A stretch of 64,000 bases of DNA from Prevotella sp. (GCA_022773395.1 JALFBL010000062.1:41701-105700), one strand, 5' to 3'. Positions 16,127 through 24,797 are shown, counted from the first letter of the stretch. Made by a program: numbers and translations. The notes: a model not told the origin generated them from the letters alone.

Positions 16127-16927
16127 ATGATGAAGAATAGACTGCAAATAATGGTTATCGCACTGTTGGGCATTGTACTGGCAACTTGCGGAAAGATGGC
16201 GAGCAGGCCAAGCGAAGAATATGGAAAGGGAAAGCACGGGATTGATGGCAGCCTCATGCAGCAGCCCGTAAAAATGAGAAATGCACAAGGTCTTCTGCTC
16301 CAGCGCAAGGCATACACAACAAACTATAACTTCCAGGCAAAAATACCCAACTGGGTGGCTTGGCGACTGACAGCCGACCATGTTGACGGAAGTGTGAGCA
16401 GAAAACATTTTGCATTTCATGAGGACATGGACGTGAAGATTCCGAGAGCAACGCTCAACGACTATTTCAATACAGGATTCGACCGTGGGCACATGTGCCC
16501 TGCCGGTGACAACCGGTGGGACAGACAGGCAATGGAAGAGACGTTCCTGCTCACCAACATTTGTCCACAAGTGCACGCTTTGAACAACGAGGGATGGAAC
16601 GATTTGGAAATGGCCTGCCGCAGATGGGCAAAGAAGTACGGTGAGGTGTACATTGTTTGTGGCCCGATATTGGAAGGAATCAGACACCGCACCATTGGAA
16701 AAAACAAAATCGTGGTTCCGAAGAAGTTTTTCAAGGTGATTTACATGATGCGTGGAACGCCTATGGCCATTGGTTTCATTTATCAGAACAGCAGCAAGAA
16801 CAGCAGAAAAATGTTCTCGAATGCCACAAATGTAGATGAAATCGAACGCATCACGGGCATGGACTTCTTCCCGATGATTCCCGATGCCGTTGAAAACAGA
16901 ATAGAGGCAGACAGGGGATATTTCTAA
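16127..16927 (+). CDS. DNA/RNA non-specific endonuclease, lipoprotein
   Basis: A 266-residue secreted nuclease of the Serratia/NucA beta-beta-alpha-metal type. The N-terminus has a hydrophobic stretch ending in the lipobox-like LATC, so it is probably lipid-anchored in the envelope. The catalytic motif FDRGHMCPAGDN (about residue 120) contains the general-base histidine of DRGH, and the downstream FLLTNICPQ carries the magnesium-binding asparagine. Likely roles are nutrient acquisition from extracellular DNA or biofilm remodelling. Start could be the first or second ATG of ATGATG. It appears monocistronic. Confidence 0.92.
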   Translation: MMKNRLQIMVIALLGIVLATCGKMASRPSEEYGKGKHGIDGSLMQQPVKMRNAQGLLLQRKAYTTNYNFQAKIPNWVAWRLTADHVDGSVSRKHFAFHEDMDVKIPRATLNDYFNTGFDRGHMCPAGDNRWDRQAMEETFLLTNICPQVHALNNEGWNDLEMACRRWAKKYGEVYIVCGPILEGIRHRTIGKNKIVVPKKFFKVIYMMRGTPMAIGFIYQNSSKNSRKMFSNATNVDEIERITGMDFFPMIPDAVENRIEADRGYF

Positions 16928-17042
16928 TGATGACTGCGCCCAAAGGGGAGAAACCAAAAGAAGAAATGCATGTTAATTGTTAAAACAACGAAAGGCAGCA
17001 TAAATAATCGGCGACAGCTGACAAAAAGACAAAGATAGATTA

Positions 17043-17050
17043 TATCTTTG
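17043..17050 (+). promoter_or_regulatory. -7 box TATCTTTG before the (p)ppGpp synthetase gene
   Basis: TATCTTTG matches TAnnTTTG and lies 19 bases before the ATG at 17070. Confidence 0.55.
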
Positions 17051-17069
17051 TATGAAATAGAAAAAGTTT

Positions 17070-19289
17070 ATGGTGGCAAAGGAATTTTACACGGAAGCGG
17101 AAAGAACCGAAACCTTCGAAGGGTTTCGGAAATTGATGTCGCTGATACACCCGTCACTGATTGACGGAGATGAGGAAAAAATGTATGCGCATCTTGCAGA
17201 ATTATTTGACAACAACGCAATTTCAAGAGACATTTTTGGACACAACACGGTGCTGCACAGTATGCAGACCGCCATCATTGCCGTGGAGGAAGAAGGACTG
17301 AAGCGCGATGGAACAATGGCTACGCTATTGTACAACAGCGTAATAAACGGACACATGCCTATCGAAGACGTTAGGGAAACCTACGGAGAAAACGTTTACA
17401 CAATTATACACGGACTGGTGCGCATTCAAGAACTGTACAAGAAGAACCCGGTGATAGAAAGCGAGAATTTCAGGAATCTGCTGATTTCATTTGCAGAAGA
17501 CATGCGCGTGATTCTCATCATGATTGCAGACCGCGTAAACCTGATGCGCCACATCAAGGAGAGTGAGAATGTGGAAGCGAAAAGACAAGTAAGCGAAGAG
17601 GCGAGCTATCTCTATGCCCCACTCGCCCATAAACTGGGACTTTACAAGTTGAAAAGTGAACTGGAAGACTTGTCACTGAAGTATCTTGAACACGATGCCT
17701 ACTACCTCATCAAGGACAAACTGAATGCCACAAAGAAAAGCCGTGACGCCTATATCAGCAAATTCATCGAACCCATTGAAGCCAAACTGAAAGAGGCAGG
17801 TCTCTCCTTCCACATGAAAGGAAGAACCAAGAGCATTCACAGCATCTGGCAGAAAATGAAGAAACAGAAATGTGCTTTCGAGGGAATATACGATCTGTTT
17901 GCCATCCGCATCATCCTGGATTCGCCCATCGAACAGGAAAAAGCACAATGCTGGCAGGTGTTTGCCATCATCACCAATATGTATCAAGGCAATCCCAAAC
18001 GCTTGCGCGACTGGCTGACTGTGCCCAAAAGCAACGGATATGAGAGTCTGCACATCACCGTATTGGGGCCTGAGAACAAATGGGTGGAAGTGCAAATCAG
18101 AACCGCCCGCATGGACGAAATAGCAGAGCATGGACTGGCTGCCCACTGGCGATACAAGGGGGTGAAGAGCGAGGGAGGATTGGACGAATGGCTGAACAAC
18201 ATCAGAACAGCATTGGAGAACAATGACGACAACCTGAAAGTGATTGACGAGTTTAAGATGGACTTGTATGAGGATGAGGTGTTCGTATTCACTCCCAAAG
18301 GCGAATTGCTGAAATTCCCCAAAGGGGCAACCGTGCTTGACTTTGCTTACCAAATCCATTCGGGAATCGGAAACCAATGCATTGGTGCGCGCATCAACAA
18401 CAAGGTGGAGACCATCAGGCATACGCTACATTCGGGCGACCAGGTGGAAATCATGACGTCCAGCAGCCAAACGCCCAAAGTGGACTGGCTGAACGCGGTG
18501 CAGACAAGCCGTGCCAAATCAAAAATACGCCTGGCCCTGAAAGACATCCAGGTAAAAGAAGGAAACCTTGCGAGAGAAATGCTGGAGAGACGCATGAAAA
18601 ATCGCAAGATTGAGATAGAAGAGAGCGTGATGAACCATTTGGTGAAAAAACTCGGATTTAAAGAAACGAGAGATTTCTACAAGCAGGTAGCAGATGGAAC
18701 ACTGGAAGCAAACGGGGTGATTGAGAAATATTTAGAGGTGCAGCGACACGACAAGGGACTGGCTATGGCAGGAAATGCAACCGTGCAAAGCGCCGAGGAA
18801 TTTGTCTACGAAAACCCGAATGAAGAAATTACTTACGGAAGTGATGACGTCATTGTGATTGACAAGAACCTGAAAGGCATTGATTTCCAACTTGCCAAAT
18901 GCTGCCACCCCATCTATGGTGACGATGTGTTCGGATTCGTGACCGTGAATGGCGGTATCAAAATCCACCGTTCCGACTGTCCCAATGCTCCGGAACTCCG
19001 CAAACGGTTCGGCTATCGCATTGTGAGGGCAAAATGGAGCGGGAAAGGCAACTCTCAATATTCCATCACGCTGAAAATTGTGGGAAACGATGACATCGGC
19101 ATCGTCAACAATGTCACCAACATTATCTCAAAAGAGGCGAATGTGATGATGAGGAGCATCAACATAGACAGCCACGACGGACTGTTTAGCGGAGCAATTG
19201 TCGTGAACGTTGAAGATACGGGAAAATTGGAAACGCTTGTCAAGAAAATAAGAAACGTGCGGGGTGTCAAACAGGTGACAAGAATATGA
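17070..19289 (+). CDS. RelA/SpoT-family (p)ppGpp synthetase with a degenerate hydrolase domain
   Basis: A 739-residue long RSH protein of the stringent response. The synthetase domain is intact: GRTKSIHSIWQKM (about residue 258), IYDLFAIRIIL and PKSNGYESLH...VEVQIRT. TGS (about 400-470, LDFAYQIHSGIGNQC), a helical/zinc-finger-like region with AKCCHPIYGDD (about 610) and a C-terminal ACT domain follow. The N-terminal HD hydrolase is altered: the usual LLHD reads LLYN and the later DRLHN reads DRVNL, so pppGpp hydrolysis is probably lost. It would thus act like RelA, with hydrolysis supplied by another RSH elsewhere. Promoter box TATCTTTG lies just upstream. Confidence 0.92.
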   Translation: MVAKEFYTEAERTETFEGFRKLMSLIHPSLIDGDEEKMYAHLAELFDNNAISRDIFGHNTVLHSMQTAIIAVEEEGLKRDGTMATLLYNSVINGHMPIEDVRETYGENVYTIIHGLVRIQELYKKNPVIESENFRNLLISFAEDMRVILIMIADRVNLMRHIKESENVEAKRQVSEEASYLYAPLAHKLGLYKLKSELEDLSLKYLEHDAYYLIKDKLNATKKSRDAYISKFIEPIEAKLKEAGLSFHMKGRTKSIHSIWQKMKKQKCAFEGIYDLFAIRIILDSPIEQEKAQCWQVFAIITNMYQGNPKRLRDWLTVPKSNGYESLHITVLGPENKWVEVQIRTARMDEIAEHGLAAHWRYKGVKSEGGLDEWLNNIRTALENNDDNLKVIDEFKMDLYEDEVFVFTPKGELLKFPKGATVLDFAYQIHSGIGNQCIGARINNKVETIRHTLHSGDQVEIMTSSSQTPKVDWLNAVQTSRAKSKIRLALKDIQVKEGNLAREMLERRMKNRKIEIEESVMNHLVKKLGFKETRDFYKQVADGTLEANGVIEKYLEVQRHDKGLAMAGNATVQSAEEFVYENPNEEITYGSDDVIVIDKNLKGIDFQLAKCCHPIYGDDVFGFVTVNGGIKIHRSDCPNAPELRKRFGYRIVRAKWSGKGNSQYSITLKIVGNDDIGIVNNVTNIISKEANVMMRSINIDSHDGLFSGAIVVNVEDTGKLETLVKKIRNVRGVKQVTRI

Positions 19290-19352
19290 TGATGCACAAA
19301 GGCGTTCCTCTTTCTAACAAAATACCAGAAACGGTGGAACGGTCGTGCAGAA

Positions 19353-19393
19353 GGGCGAGTGGCGACCTGAAAGCAGGCAACGCCACATCGCCC
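19353..19393. other. strong imperfect hairpin between convergent genes
   Basis: GGGCGAGTGGCG pairs with CGCCACATCGCCC with one bulged A, and the inner part CCTG-AAAG-CAGG forms a GNRA-like closed tip. There is no T run on either side, so it is not a standard intrinsic terminator. It lies in the 115-base gap between the convergent synthetase and SPFH genes. Confidence 0.6.
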
Positions 19394-19404
19394 GAAATAT
19401 AAGT

Positions 19405-20358
19405 TTATTCTGTTTTGAACAAATCCCTGATGCCACCGATGCTTCCCAACAAGTTGGTGGCTTCGTAAGGCAAGTAAACGGTCTTCGTCTTGTCTCCCTG
19501 TGCCAACTCTTGCATCATCTGGATATATTTCTGTGCCAAGAGATAGTTGGCCGGATTGGTGCTCTTTCCAACAGCCTCGGCAATTTTCTCAATGGCCACA
19601 GCCTCAGCTTCTGCCTTACGAATGCGCGCCTCAGCTTCACCTTCTGCATAAAGAATGGCCTGCTGCTTGGTGGCCTCAGCACGGTTGATGGTACTGGTTT
19701 TCTCGCCTTCCGACTGCAAGATGGCCGCTTGTTTTTCACCTTCGCTGGTAAGAATGGTTGCACGCTTGTTGCGTTCAGCCTGCATCTGTTTCTCCATTGC
19801 CTGAAGTACACTTTCCGGCGGAGTGATGTCCTGCAATTCCACACGGTTCACCTTGATACCCCATTTGTTGGTGGCATCATCGAGCACTGCACGAAGTTTG
19901 GTGTTGATGGTGTCGCGCGATGTCAGCGTTTGGTCAAGTTCCAGTTCGCCAATGATGTTACGCAAGGTGGTCTGCGTGAGTTTCTCTATGGCATTGGGCA
20001 AATTGCTGATTTCGTAAACAGCCTTGAACGGATCTACAATTTGGAAATAGAGCAATGCATTGATTTGCATTTGTATATTATCCTTGGTAATCACGTTCTG
20101 CTTGTCGAAATCGTACACCTGCTCTCGCAAGTCAATGGAATTGGACATGATATAACGACCGCGGGTAAGAGTGACAATTTCCTTCGCGCGGTCGATAAAG
20201 GGAATGATAATGTTGATACCCGGCTGCAACGTTGCATAGTATTTACCGAGACGTTCCACTATCTTTGTTTCTGACTGGGGAATGATGATGAGACTCTTCT
20301 TGACAAGAATCAATACGCAAACAACGATTGCGATAAGAACATAAGTGATAATATCCAT
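19405..20358 (-). CDS. SPFH/band-7 (stomatin/slipin-like) membrane protein
   Basis: A 317-residue protein with one N-terminal TM helix, then an SPFH domain (IIPQSETKIVERLGKYYATLQPGINIIIPF) and a long Ala/Glu-rich coiled coil (ILTSEGEKQAAILQSEGEK), the usual layout of slipins and QmcA. These form large membrane-bound rings that organise membrane microdomains or regulate proteases. It follows the NfeD gene by about 15 bases on the same strand; NfeD-slipin pairs are a known operon and a physical partnership. No protease gene is fused, but an M48 protease gene lies upstream on the same strand. Confidence 0.93.
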   Translation of the reverse strand: MDIITYVLIAIVVCVLILVKKSLIIIPQSETKIVERLGKYYATLQPGINIIIPFIDRAKEIVTLTRGRYIMSNSIDLREQVYDFDKQNVITKDNIQMQINALLYFQIVDPFKAVYEISNLPNAIEKLTQTTLRNIIGELELDQTLTSRDTINTKLRAVLDDATNKWGIKVNRVELQDITPPESVLQAMEKQMQAERNKRATILTSEGEKQAAILQSEGEKTSTINRAEATKQQAILYAEGEAEARIRKAEAEAVAIEKIAEAVGKSTNPANYLLAQKYIQMMQELAQGDKTKTVYLPYEATNLLGSIGGIRDLFKTE

Positions 20359-20373
20359 AATATGACAATTTTG

Positions 20374-20823
20374 TTAAACTTTCTCTACCGTGACAATGAT
20401 GCTGTTCAATTCCACAACACGAACTTTCTCGCCCTTATTGATATGGATTCCGTCAACCGAAACAGCCTTCCAGTCATCTCCGTCAATAGCCACTCTGCCA
20501 TAGCCTGCCGCTTCAATGCTCTCGCTCACCTTTCCTTCTCGTCCAATAAGTGCATCGGCATTGCTTAGACGCCTGTCTTCGTTACGATGCAGGTATTTCA
20601 CGACCGACGGGCGCACAAAAAACAGCGAGAGTATGGAAGTTACCGAAAACACCGCCAAGCCTCCATAAAAACTGAGTCCGAACACGGATGCCACGGCAGA
20701 ACAAACTGCACCGATTGAAAAACACATAATAAAGAAATCGCCACTTGTCAGTTCAAGGACAAGACAGATTACTGCCAGCAAGGCCCACAATTGCCAAAGG
20801 TTTTCTGCGAAATAGTGTATCAT
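20374..20823 (-). CDS. NfeD-family membrane protein (short form)
   Basis: A 149-residue product with three to four TM segments in the first 75 residues and a C-terminal OB-fold-like domain (DALIGREGKVSESIEAAGYGRVAIDGDDWKAVS). It lacks the ClpP-like serine protease domain of the long NfeD form. Its companion SPFH gene lies 15 bases downstream, so it likely works with that protein in the membrane. It is about 12 bases from the stop of the HExxH gene upstream, which suggests a longer transcript. Confidence 0.9.
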   Translation of the reverse strand: MIHYFAENLWQLWALLAVICLVLELTSGDFFIMCFSIGAVCSAVASVFGLSFYGGLAVFSVTSILSLFFVRPSVVKYLHRNEDRRLSNADALIGREGKVSESIEAAGYGRVAIDGDDWKAVSVDGIHINKGEKVRVVELNSIIVTVEKV

Positions 20824-20835
20824 ACTTCGTACATG

Positions 20836-21354
20836 TTAAGTTATCTTTTGATGTTGCGAAGATACGTTTTTTTTCTTTTTCCTACAAATTTTATGTGATA
20901 TTTTTAATTTTAAAACCCATTCCATTCTTTCTTCCAATGGCATTTTTGCGAATTTTCTCCATCCATCAGTGCCATTTTCAAACATTTCCAAATAGTGCAA
21001 ATTGTACATGTGGGTATATGCTTCTATCTCGAATGGATTCAAAAAATAAGCGGCGTTATGGATTTTGCGGACATAACGCAAGGCACACACCGAATACCAA
21101 AGATACAATATGTAAAAAAGGAACCAGTTGTCGCATGTATTCTGGGCTTGGCGGAGATGAATCATCTCATGATTTTTCAGAGAATCAAAAAAGCGGTTGA
21201 ACCTGTCGGCATCATCCTGATTACCTGTGAATATGCGTCCGAAAAACGTTATCGCCATATACCCCTTTCGACACCAGAAACGGTTGACTGTGGCAGGCAT
21301 GTCGACAATGTTGCTCGGACGCATTACTTTTGGGAAAAGCCTTGAAAAGGACAC
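20836..21354 (-). CDS. conserved hypothetical with HExxH-like motif, 172 aa
   Basis: Not assigned to a family. The centre holds NHEMIHLRQAQNTCDNWFLFYILYLWY, where HEMIH fits the zinc-binding HExxH pattern of metallopeptidases, next to a hydrophobic segment. Downstream NPFEIEAYTHMY could supply a further ligand. The listed start is a GTG that shares one base with the stop of the upstream M48 gene (TAGTG); an ATG ten codons in (21324) is an alternative. The C-terminus is very basic (KICRKKKKN). Context suggests envelope proteolysis or quality control, but function is unproven. Confidence 0.7.
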   Translation of the reverse strand: MSFSRLFPKVMRPSNIVDMPATVNRFWCRKGYMAITFFGRIFTGNQDDADRFNRFFDSLKNHEMIHLRQAQNTCDNWFLFYILYLWYSVCALRYVRKIHNAAYFLNPFEIEAYTHMYNLHYLEMFENGTDGWRKFAKMPLEERMEWVLKLKISHKICRKKKKNVSSQHQKIT

Positions 21355-22217
21355 TATCTTTTTTTCTTGCTGCCGTTCTTGGTTGCGGGAATTTTGCTTG
21401 CGGTCGCAGCAGGTCTATAATAAGCCATGGCCTCAGGCATGCGCTTCTGAATATCCGCAATGCGCTGTGCATCTGACGGATGAGAACTCAGCCACGTAAT
21501 GGCAGTGCCTGCAGAATTGGCCGACATGCGCTGCCAGAAACTAACCGCCACATTGGGATCGTAGCCAGCCATAGCTGCAAAGACAAGCCCCATGTGGTCG
21601 GCCTCGGTTTCATTGCTACGGGAATATTTCAAATTCAGCAGCGACAATCCTTGGCCTGCAACAGAAGTAAGCACCTGGTTGGTGGTTGTACTGACACCGA
21701 TGGCAGAAAGAACACCACTGCCTATCTGCAGTCCGGTAGATGCATTCTGAGATTTTGTCATTTGTTCGGCACTGTGCTTTGCCACGGCATGGGCAATTTC
21801 ATGTCCCAGTACAATCGCCAGCGAAGCCTCGTCCCTCGTAACGGGAAGCAGACCTTCAAAAACCACAATCTTTCCACCAGGCATGCAGAAAGCATTCACC
21901 TCTTTGCCCTGCACGAGATTAAACTCCCAGGCAAAGTTTTTCACTTCCTGAGCATATCCGTTTCCTTTCAGATAAGTTTCCACGGCATGGGCAAGCCGCT
22001 GCCCCACCCTCTTCACCATGGCTGTATTGGCAGCATTGGTGGAGAGCTTTGCCGATTTCATGTATTTGGCATACTCTTGGTGGCTCAAGCCAAGCACCTG
22101 TTCGTCTGTTACAGCCAAACGATGCTTACGCCCCGTAATGGGCACCGTGCTGGTGGTTCCGCACGAAATCATCATAACGACAACCAACGTTGAAAGAATA
22201 AATCTTGTTCTTCTCAT
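21354..22217 (-). CDS. M48-family metalloprotease, lipoprotein
   Basis: A 287-residue zinc protease of the LoiP/BepA-like type. The N-terminal hydrophobic stretch ends in MISCG, a lipobox, placing it in the periplasm on a lipid anchor. The active site is VLGHEIAHAVAKHSAE (about residue 140) with the third ligand glutamate in RSNETEADHMGL, and a GYDP...SHPSDAQRIADI C-terminal block typical of the family. It likely degrades or refolds outer-membrane proteins. The promoter box TACATTTG lies 29 bases upstream, and the downstream HExxH, NfeD and SPFH genes may be on the same transcript. Confidence 0.93.
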   Translation of the reverse strand: MRRTRFILSTLVVVMMISCGTTSTVPITGRKHRLAVTDEQVLGLSHQEYAKYMKSAKLSTNAANTAMVKRVGQRLAHAVETYLKGNGYAQEVKNFAWEFNLVQGKEVNAFCMPGGKIVVFEGLLPVTRDEASLAIVLGHEIAHAVAKHSAEQMTKSQNASTGLQIGSGVLSAIGVSTTTNQVLTSVAGQGLSLLNLKYSRSNETEADHMGLVFAAMAGYDPNVAVSFWQRMSANSAGTAITWLSSHPSDAQRIADIQKRMPEAMAYYRPAATASKIPATKNGSKKKR

Positions 22218-22246
22218 GATTTGTTTATTAAATAAGAAATGTGTTG

Positions 22247-22254
22247 CAAATGTA
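22247..22254 (-). promoter_or_regulatory. -7 box TACATTTG for the M48 protease gene
   Basis: TACATTTG on the minus strand matches TAnnTTTG, with a leader of about 25 to 30 bases. Confidence 0.55.
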
Positions 22255-22348
22255 TATAATATTTCTTAGATTATGCCTGACACAAGAAAAAAAGTGAGGT
22301 ACTTCCTCTTTTTATTCTCCATTTCCCAGCATTGCGGTTGAGCATCGG

Positions 22349-23428
22349 TTATTTCTTTCTTCGATAAAAAATGCTTGTAACAGCAATTGCCATGACGAGG
22401 AGCGTTACAACATAAGCCCAATAATTTGTCACCCGTGATGTGGCCGTGACTGTATAATCGCCGGGTATGAGACGCTCGCCCGTGAAGGGGTAGAATATGA
22501 TGTCGCCATATTGTGTGCCTCTGCCCGTGTCGATAACGGTGCCAGGCATTGTAAGGGTGTAGGGAACATTGAACCAGAAAATGTTGAGACGGTTGCACAA
22601 CTCCGTGTTCAGTTCCTTGCCCAACGGCGTTTCGTCATCGAAAAACATGCCGTATGCGTCGGAGTGAAAAAAGTCACGGAAGGCATCACCGGCATGAGCA
22701 TACAACAGCAAATCATCCCGGTCTTGCACAAGATGGTTGAAAAGGGAGTCGTGAAGTTCGCAGAAGCGCTCGCGGCTGACAGGCGGGCTGGGAATGGAAT
22801 CGTAACGGCTGACCACATAATCAAAGACCACCTTGAAGAGATTGTCGTTAAGCCACCTGCTGACAAAGGGTTCTATCTCGTTCAGTTTCAGTGATGCCTC
22901 TGCACCGCTGAGTCCCTGCACAAGGTTCGGCTCGCCCGTGAACCAGTAACTGACAATGTCCTTGTTGGCATACGTTTTGGCATCCAACTTGAAGGTATCG
23001 CCCACGCACAAAAATGTTTCGGTGAAGGTGTAATCGGTGTAGAACCATCTGAAACGTTTGTCCAGTTTGGCTTTGGACTTCAGGCGTGTGCCATTGAGTT
23101 GCAGTGGTGTCTGCCCACACATCTCTTCCACGTTGGAAAAAGGACAACTGAATGTGGTTGTTACTGTGTCGCCTTTGCCTATATCCGTGTGTGATTTGCA
23201 GAACGCATCGATGTTCAGACATTCCGGCATAGGTTGCGACCATCCTGTTTTTCCATCGGGCCACACCGAGTCGCGCATTGCCTTGGGCATCACGTTGCTG
23301 TAGCTGACGTCTCGGATGCACGAACCGTCTGCATATATGGTTGTGTGCATTTTCATTTTGACCGGATTGCATGCTGTGAGGAGCAGCGCAGCGATTGCGA
23401 CGGCTCCCATCTGTCTAATGGATTTCAT
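22349..23428 (-). CDS. hypothetical lipoprotein with a C-terminal membrane helix, 359 aa
   Basis: Not a recognised family. The N-terminus MKSIRQMGAVAIAALLLTACN is a clear lipoprotein signal with lipobox LTAC. A mainly beta-rich, Cys-containing extracytoplasmic body follows, with repeated acidic and aromatic patches. A C-terminal TM helix (YWAYVVTLLVMAIAVTSIFY) ends in RRKK. A lipidated N-terminus plus a C-terminal TM anchor is unusual. The gene overlaps the end of the small membrane-protein gene upstream and so follows the sigma factor in one operon. It may be an envelope-stress effector. Confidence 0.7.
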   Translation of the reverse strand: MKSIRQMGAVAIAALLLTACNPVKMKMHTTIYADGSCIRDVSYSNVMPKAMRDSVWPDGKTGWSQPMPECLNIDAFCKSHTDIGKGDTVTTTFSCPFSNVEEMCGQTPLQLNGTRLKSKAKLDKRFRWFYTDYTFTETFLCVGDTFKLDAKTYANKDIVSYWFTGEPNLVQGLSGAEASLKLNEIEPFVSRWLNDNLFKVVFDYVVSRYDSIPSPPVSRERFCELHDSLFNHLVQDRDDLLLYAHAGDAFRDFFHSDAYGMFFDDETPLGKELNTELCNRLNIFWFNVPYTLTMPGTVIDTGRGTQYGDIIFYPFTGERLIPGDYTVTATSRVTNYWAYVVTLLVMAIAVTSIFYRRKK

Positions 23429-23798
23429 AGATCATTTGTCTTAATTGTGTGTAACTTATTTGCCTGTTCCCGTTTTGTTCAGCATATACATTCAAGAGGG
23501 TGCTTCCTTGGGGCAAATCAACGATGTTCTTGGTGCTTTGCGAAGCCGCATCCCGTGGTTTCTTGCCGTCCTCCAGTGCATAAACTGCAATGAAAAGCCC
23601 AATCAGTCCAACGGCTGCTATAGACGAAATCATGCGCAGTACATTCTGCCAGCCACTGCCGCAAAATGACGGATGGAGCCTTTTCGGTTCTTCTATGCAT
23701 AGCATCACGCGCCGCTCCATGTCATCAGGCATTTTCAGTCGTGCCGCGCGGTCGTTCTGCCGCTGCAAGGCTTGGCGTAAGAGTTCTTCGTTATTCAT
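23415..23798 (-). CDS. single-pass membrane protein, candidate anti-sigma factor, 127 aa
   Basis: The cytoplasmic N-terminus (about 55 residues, with RLKMPDDMERRVM) is followed by one TM helix (VLRMISSIAAVGLIGLFIAVYAL) and a short extracytoplasmic domain. This topology and the eight-base overlap with the ECF sigma gene upstream suggest a membrane-bound anti-sigma factor, though no zinc-binding ZAS motif is visible. It overlaps the lipoprotein gene downstream by 14 bases. The three appear to be translationally coupled. The anti-sigma role is inferred from context, not homology. Confidence 0.6.
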   Translation of the reverse strand: MNNEELLRQALQRQNDRAARLKMPDDMERRVMLCIEEPKRLHPSFCGSGWQNVLRMISSIAAVGLIGLFIAVYALEDGKKPRDAASQSTKNIVDLPQGSTLLNVYAEQNGNRQISYTQLRQMIYEIH

Positions 23799-24342
23799 CG
23801 TTCATGCGTGTTAAGATGATTCTGAGTCGTTGTCGTATTCGGTGAAGCCGACTGGTGAGCCGAGACACTTCACGGTTGAGAGAATTGTCGGACGAGCCTG
23901 TAATATAGGCGATTTCCTTCAGAGAGCACCGGTCGAAATAGTGGAGTTGCAATAGCATCAGGTCTTCAGGTGCCAGACGTTGCATGGCCTCGTCAAGCCG
24001 TTCGGCAGTCGTGTTTGCCGGCAGTTCGTCGGGGAATCCCTCGCCCACGTCAATCGGCAGCAACACCTTCCGCCGTTGCCGTCGCAGATGGCGCATTGCT
24101 TCGCGATAGGCCATGCGCTGTAGCCACGTAGCCACGGATGCTTTCTCCGGATTGAAGTCTTTCCGGTGCTCGTAGGCGGCAACAAACGTGTTCTGCACCA
24201 CGTCCTCGGCGTCCTCCTGCTGCACAACGATACGACCCACGAAAGCCATGAGCGCAGGGCCATAGCGGTTTATCAGCAGTCCAAAGTCTTTGTCGCTGCT
24301 ACCGCATACTGGTTGCATGAGTATCTGTTCGTCGTTTGTCAT
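23791..24342 (-). CDS. ECF-type RNA polymerase sigma factor
   Basis: A 183-residue sigma-70-family protein with region 2 (FGLLINRYGPALMAFVGRIV...AEDVVQNTFVAAYEHRKDF) and region 4 (LQLHYFDRCSLKEIAYITGSSDNSLNREVSRLTSRLHRI) only, as in ECF sigmas. The ORF track starts seven codons earlier (24363); I prefer MTNDEQ at 24342 because a candidate -7 element (CATATTTG, 24361-24368) would place the transcript start after the first ATG. The downstream overlapping gene is a likely anti-sigma factor. Target genes and signal are unknown. Confidence 0.88.
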   Translation of the reverse strand: MTNDEQILMQPVCGSSDKDFGLLINRYGPALMAFVGRIVVQQEDAEDVVQNTFVAAYEHRKDFNPEKASVATWLQRMAYREAMRHLRRQRRKVLLPIDVGEGFPDELPANTTAERLDEAMQRLAPEDLMLLQLHYFDRCSLKEIAYITGSSDNSLNREVSRLTSRLHRIRQRLRIILTRMNDE

Positions 24343-24431
24343 TCTATCTATATATAGACGCAAATATGCAAAATGTCACGCTGCAATACTAAAAATTAAG
24401 TTTCTTTAAGTTTTATGTACCAGAAACGTTC

Positions 24432-24652
24432 ATTGCGTTAAACTTTCAGTCGGATTTTCCGCAGAATTTCCGTTCAAAATTAAAAAGCAAGGACTGATTG
24501 GTTGGAAGCCAGAAAATGAGTGTCTTTCGTAGAAAGCTCGCTATCAACGATTTGCAAAAGCCAAGAAAATTGGCGTATAGGGACGTACGGATTTTTTTCA
24601 GAATACGGGCGTTTTTCGTGTTAAAGGATTTTGGGTGGACTGTTAATGTTTA
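24432..24652 (+). repeat. dispersed non-coding repeat, copy A
   Basis: This stretch aligns along its whole length with the reverse complement of 42822-43192. Shared words include ATTGCGTTAA, CGGATTTTCCGCAG, GTTGGAA, CTCGCT and CGTTTTTCGTGTTAAAGGATTT. Copy A is about 150 bases shorter because it lacks the hairpin insert of copy B. Confidence 0.8.
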
Positions 24653-24765
24653 TTGATAAGTATTGGGAAGGAATACAGACAGTGATCAAAACTGAAACAT
24701 GTATCGTGGGCATGAAATCAGCAAAAGGATGATTCAACACTTCCCTGCAGTACTTCGGCACAACT

Positions 24766-24793
24766 AAAAAAGGATGTATTGTTGACACATCCT
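24766..24793 (-). terminator. intrinsic terminator after tRNA-Asp genes
   Basis: On the minus strand AGGATGT, nine-base loop, ACATCCT, followed by a run of T (A run at 24766-24771 on plus). Confidence 0.8.
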
Positions 24794-24797
24794 CGTG

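Larger units (their letters stand above)
24364..24797. other. 434-base gene-free stretch
   Basis: No coding potential seen. It holds the candidate sigma-gene promoter, dispersed repeat copy A (24432-24652) and the tRNA-Asp terminator. Confidence 0.8.
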
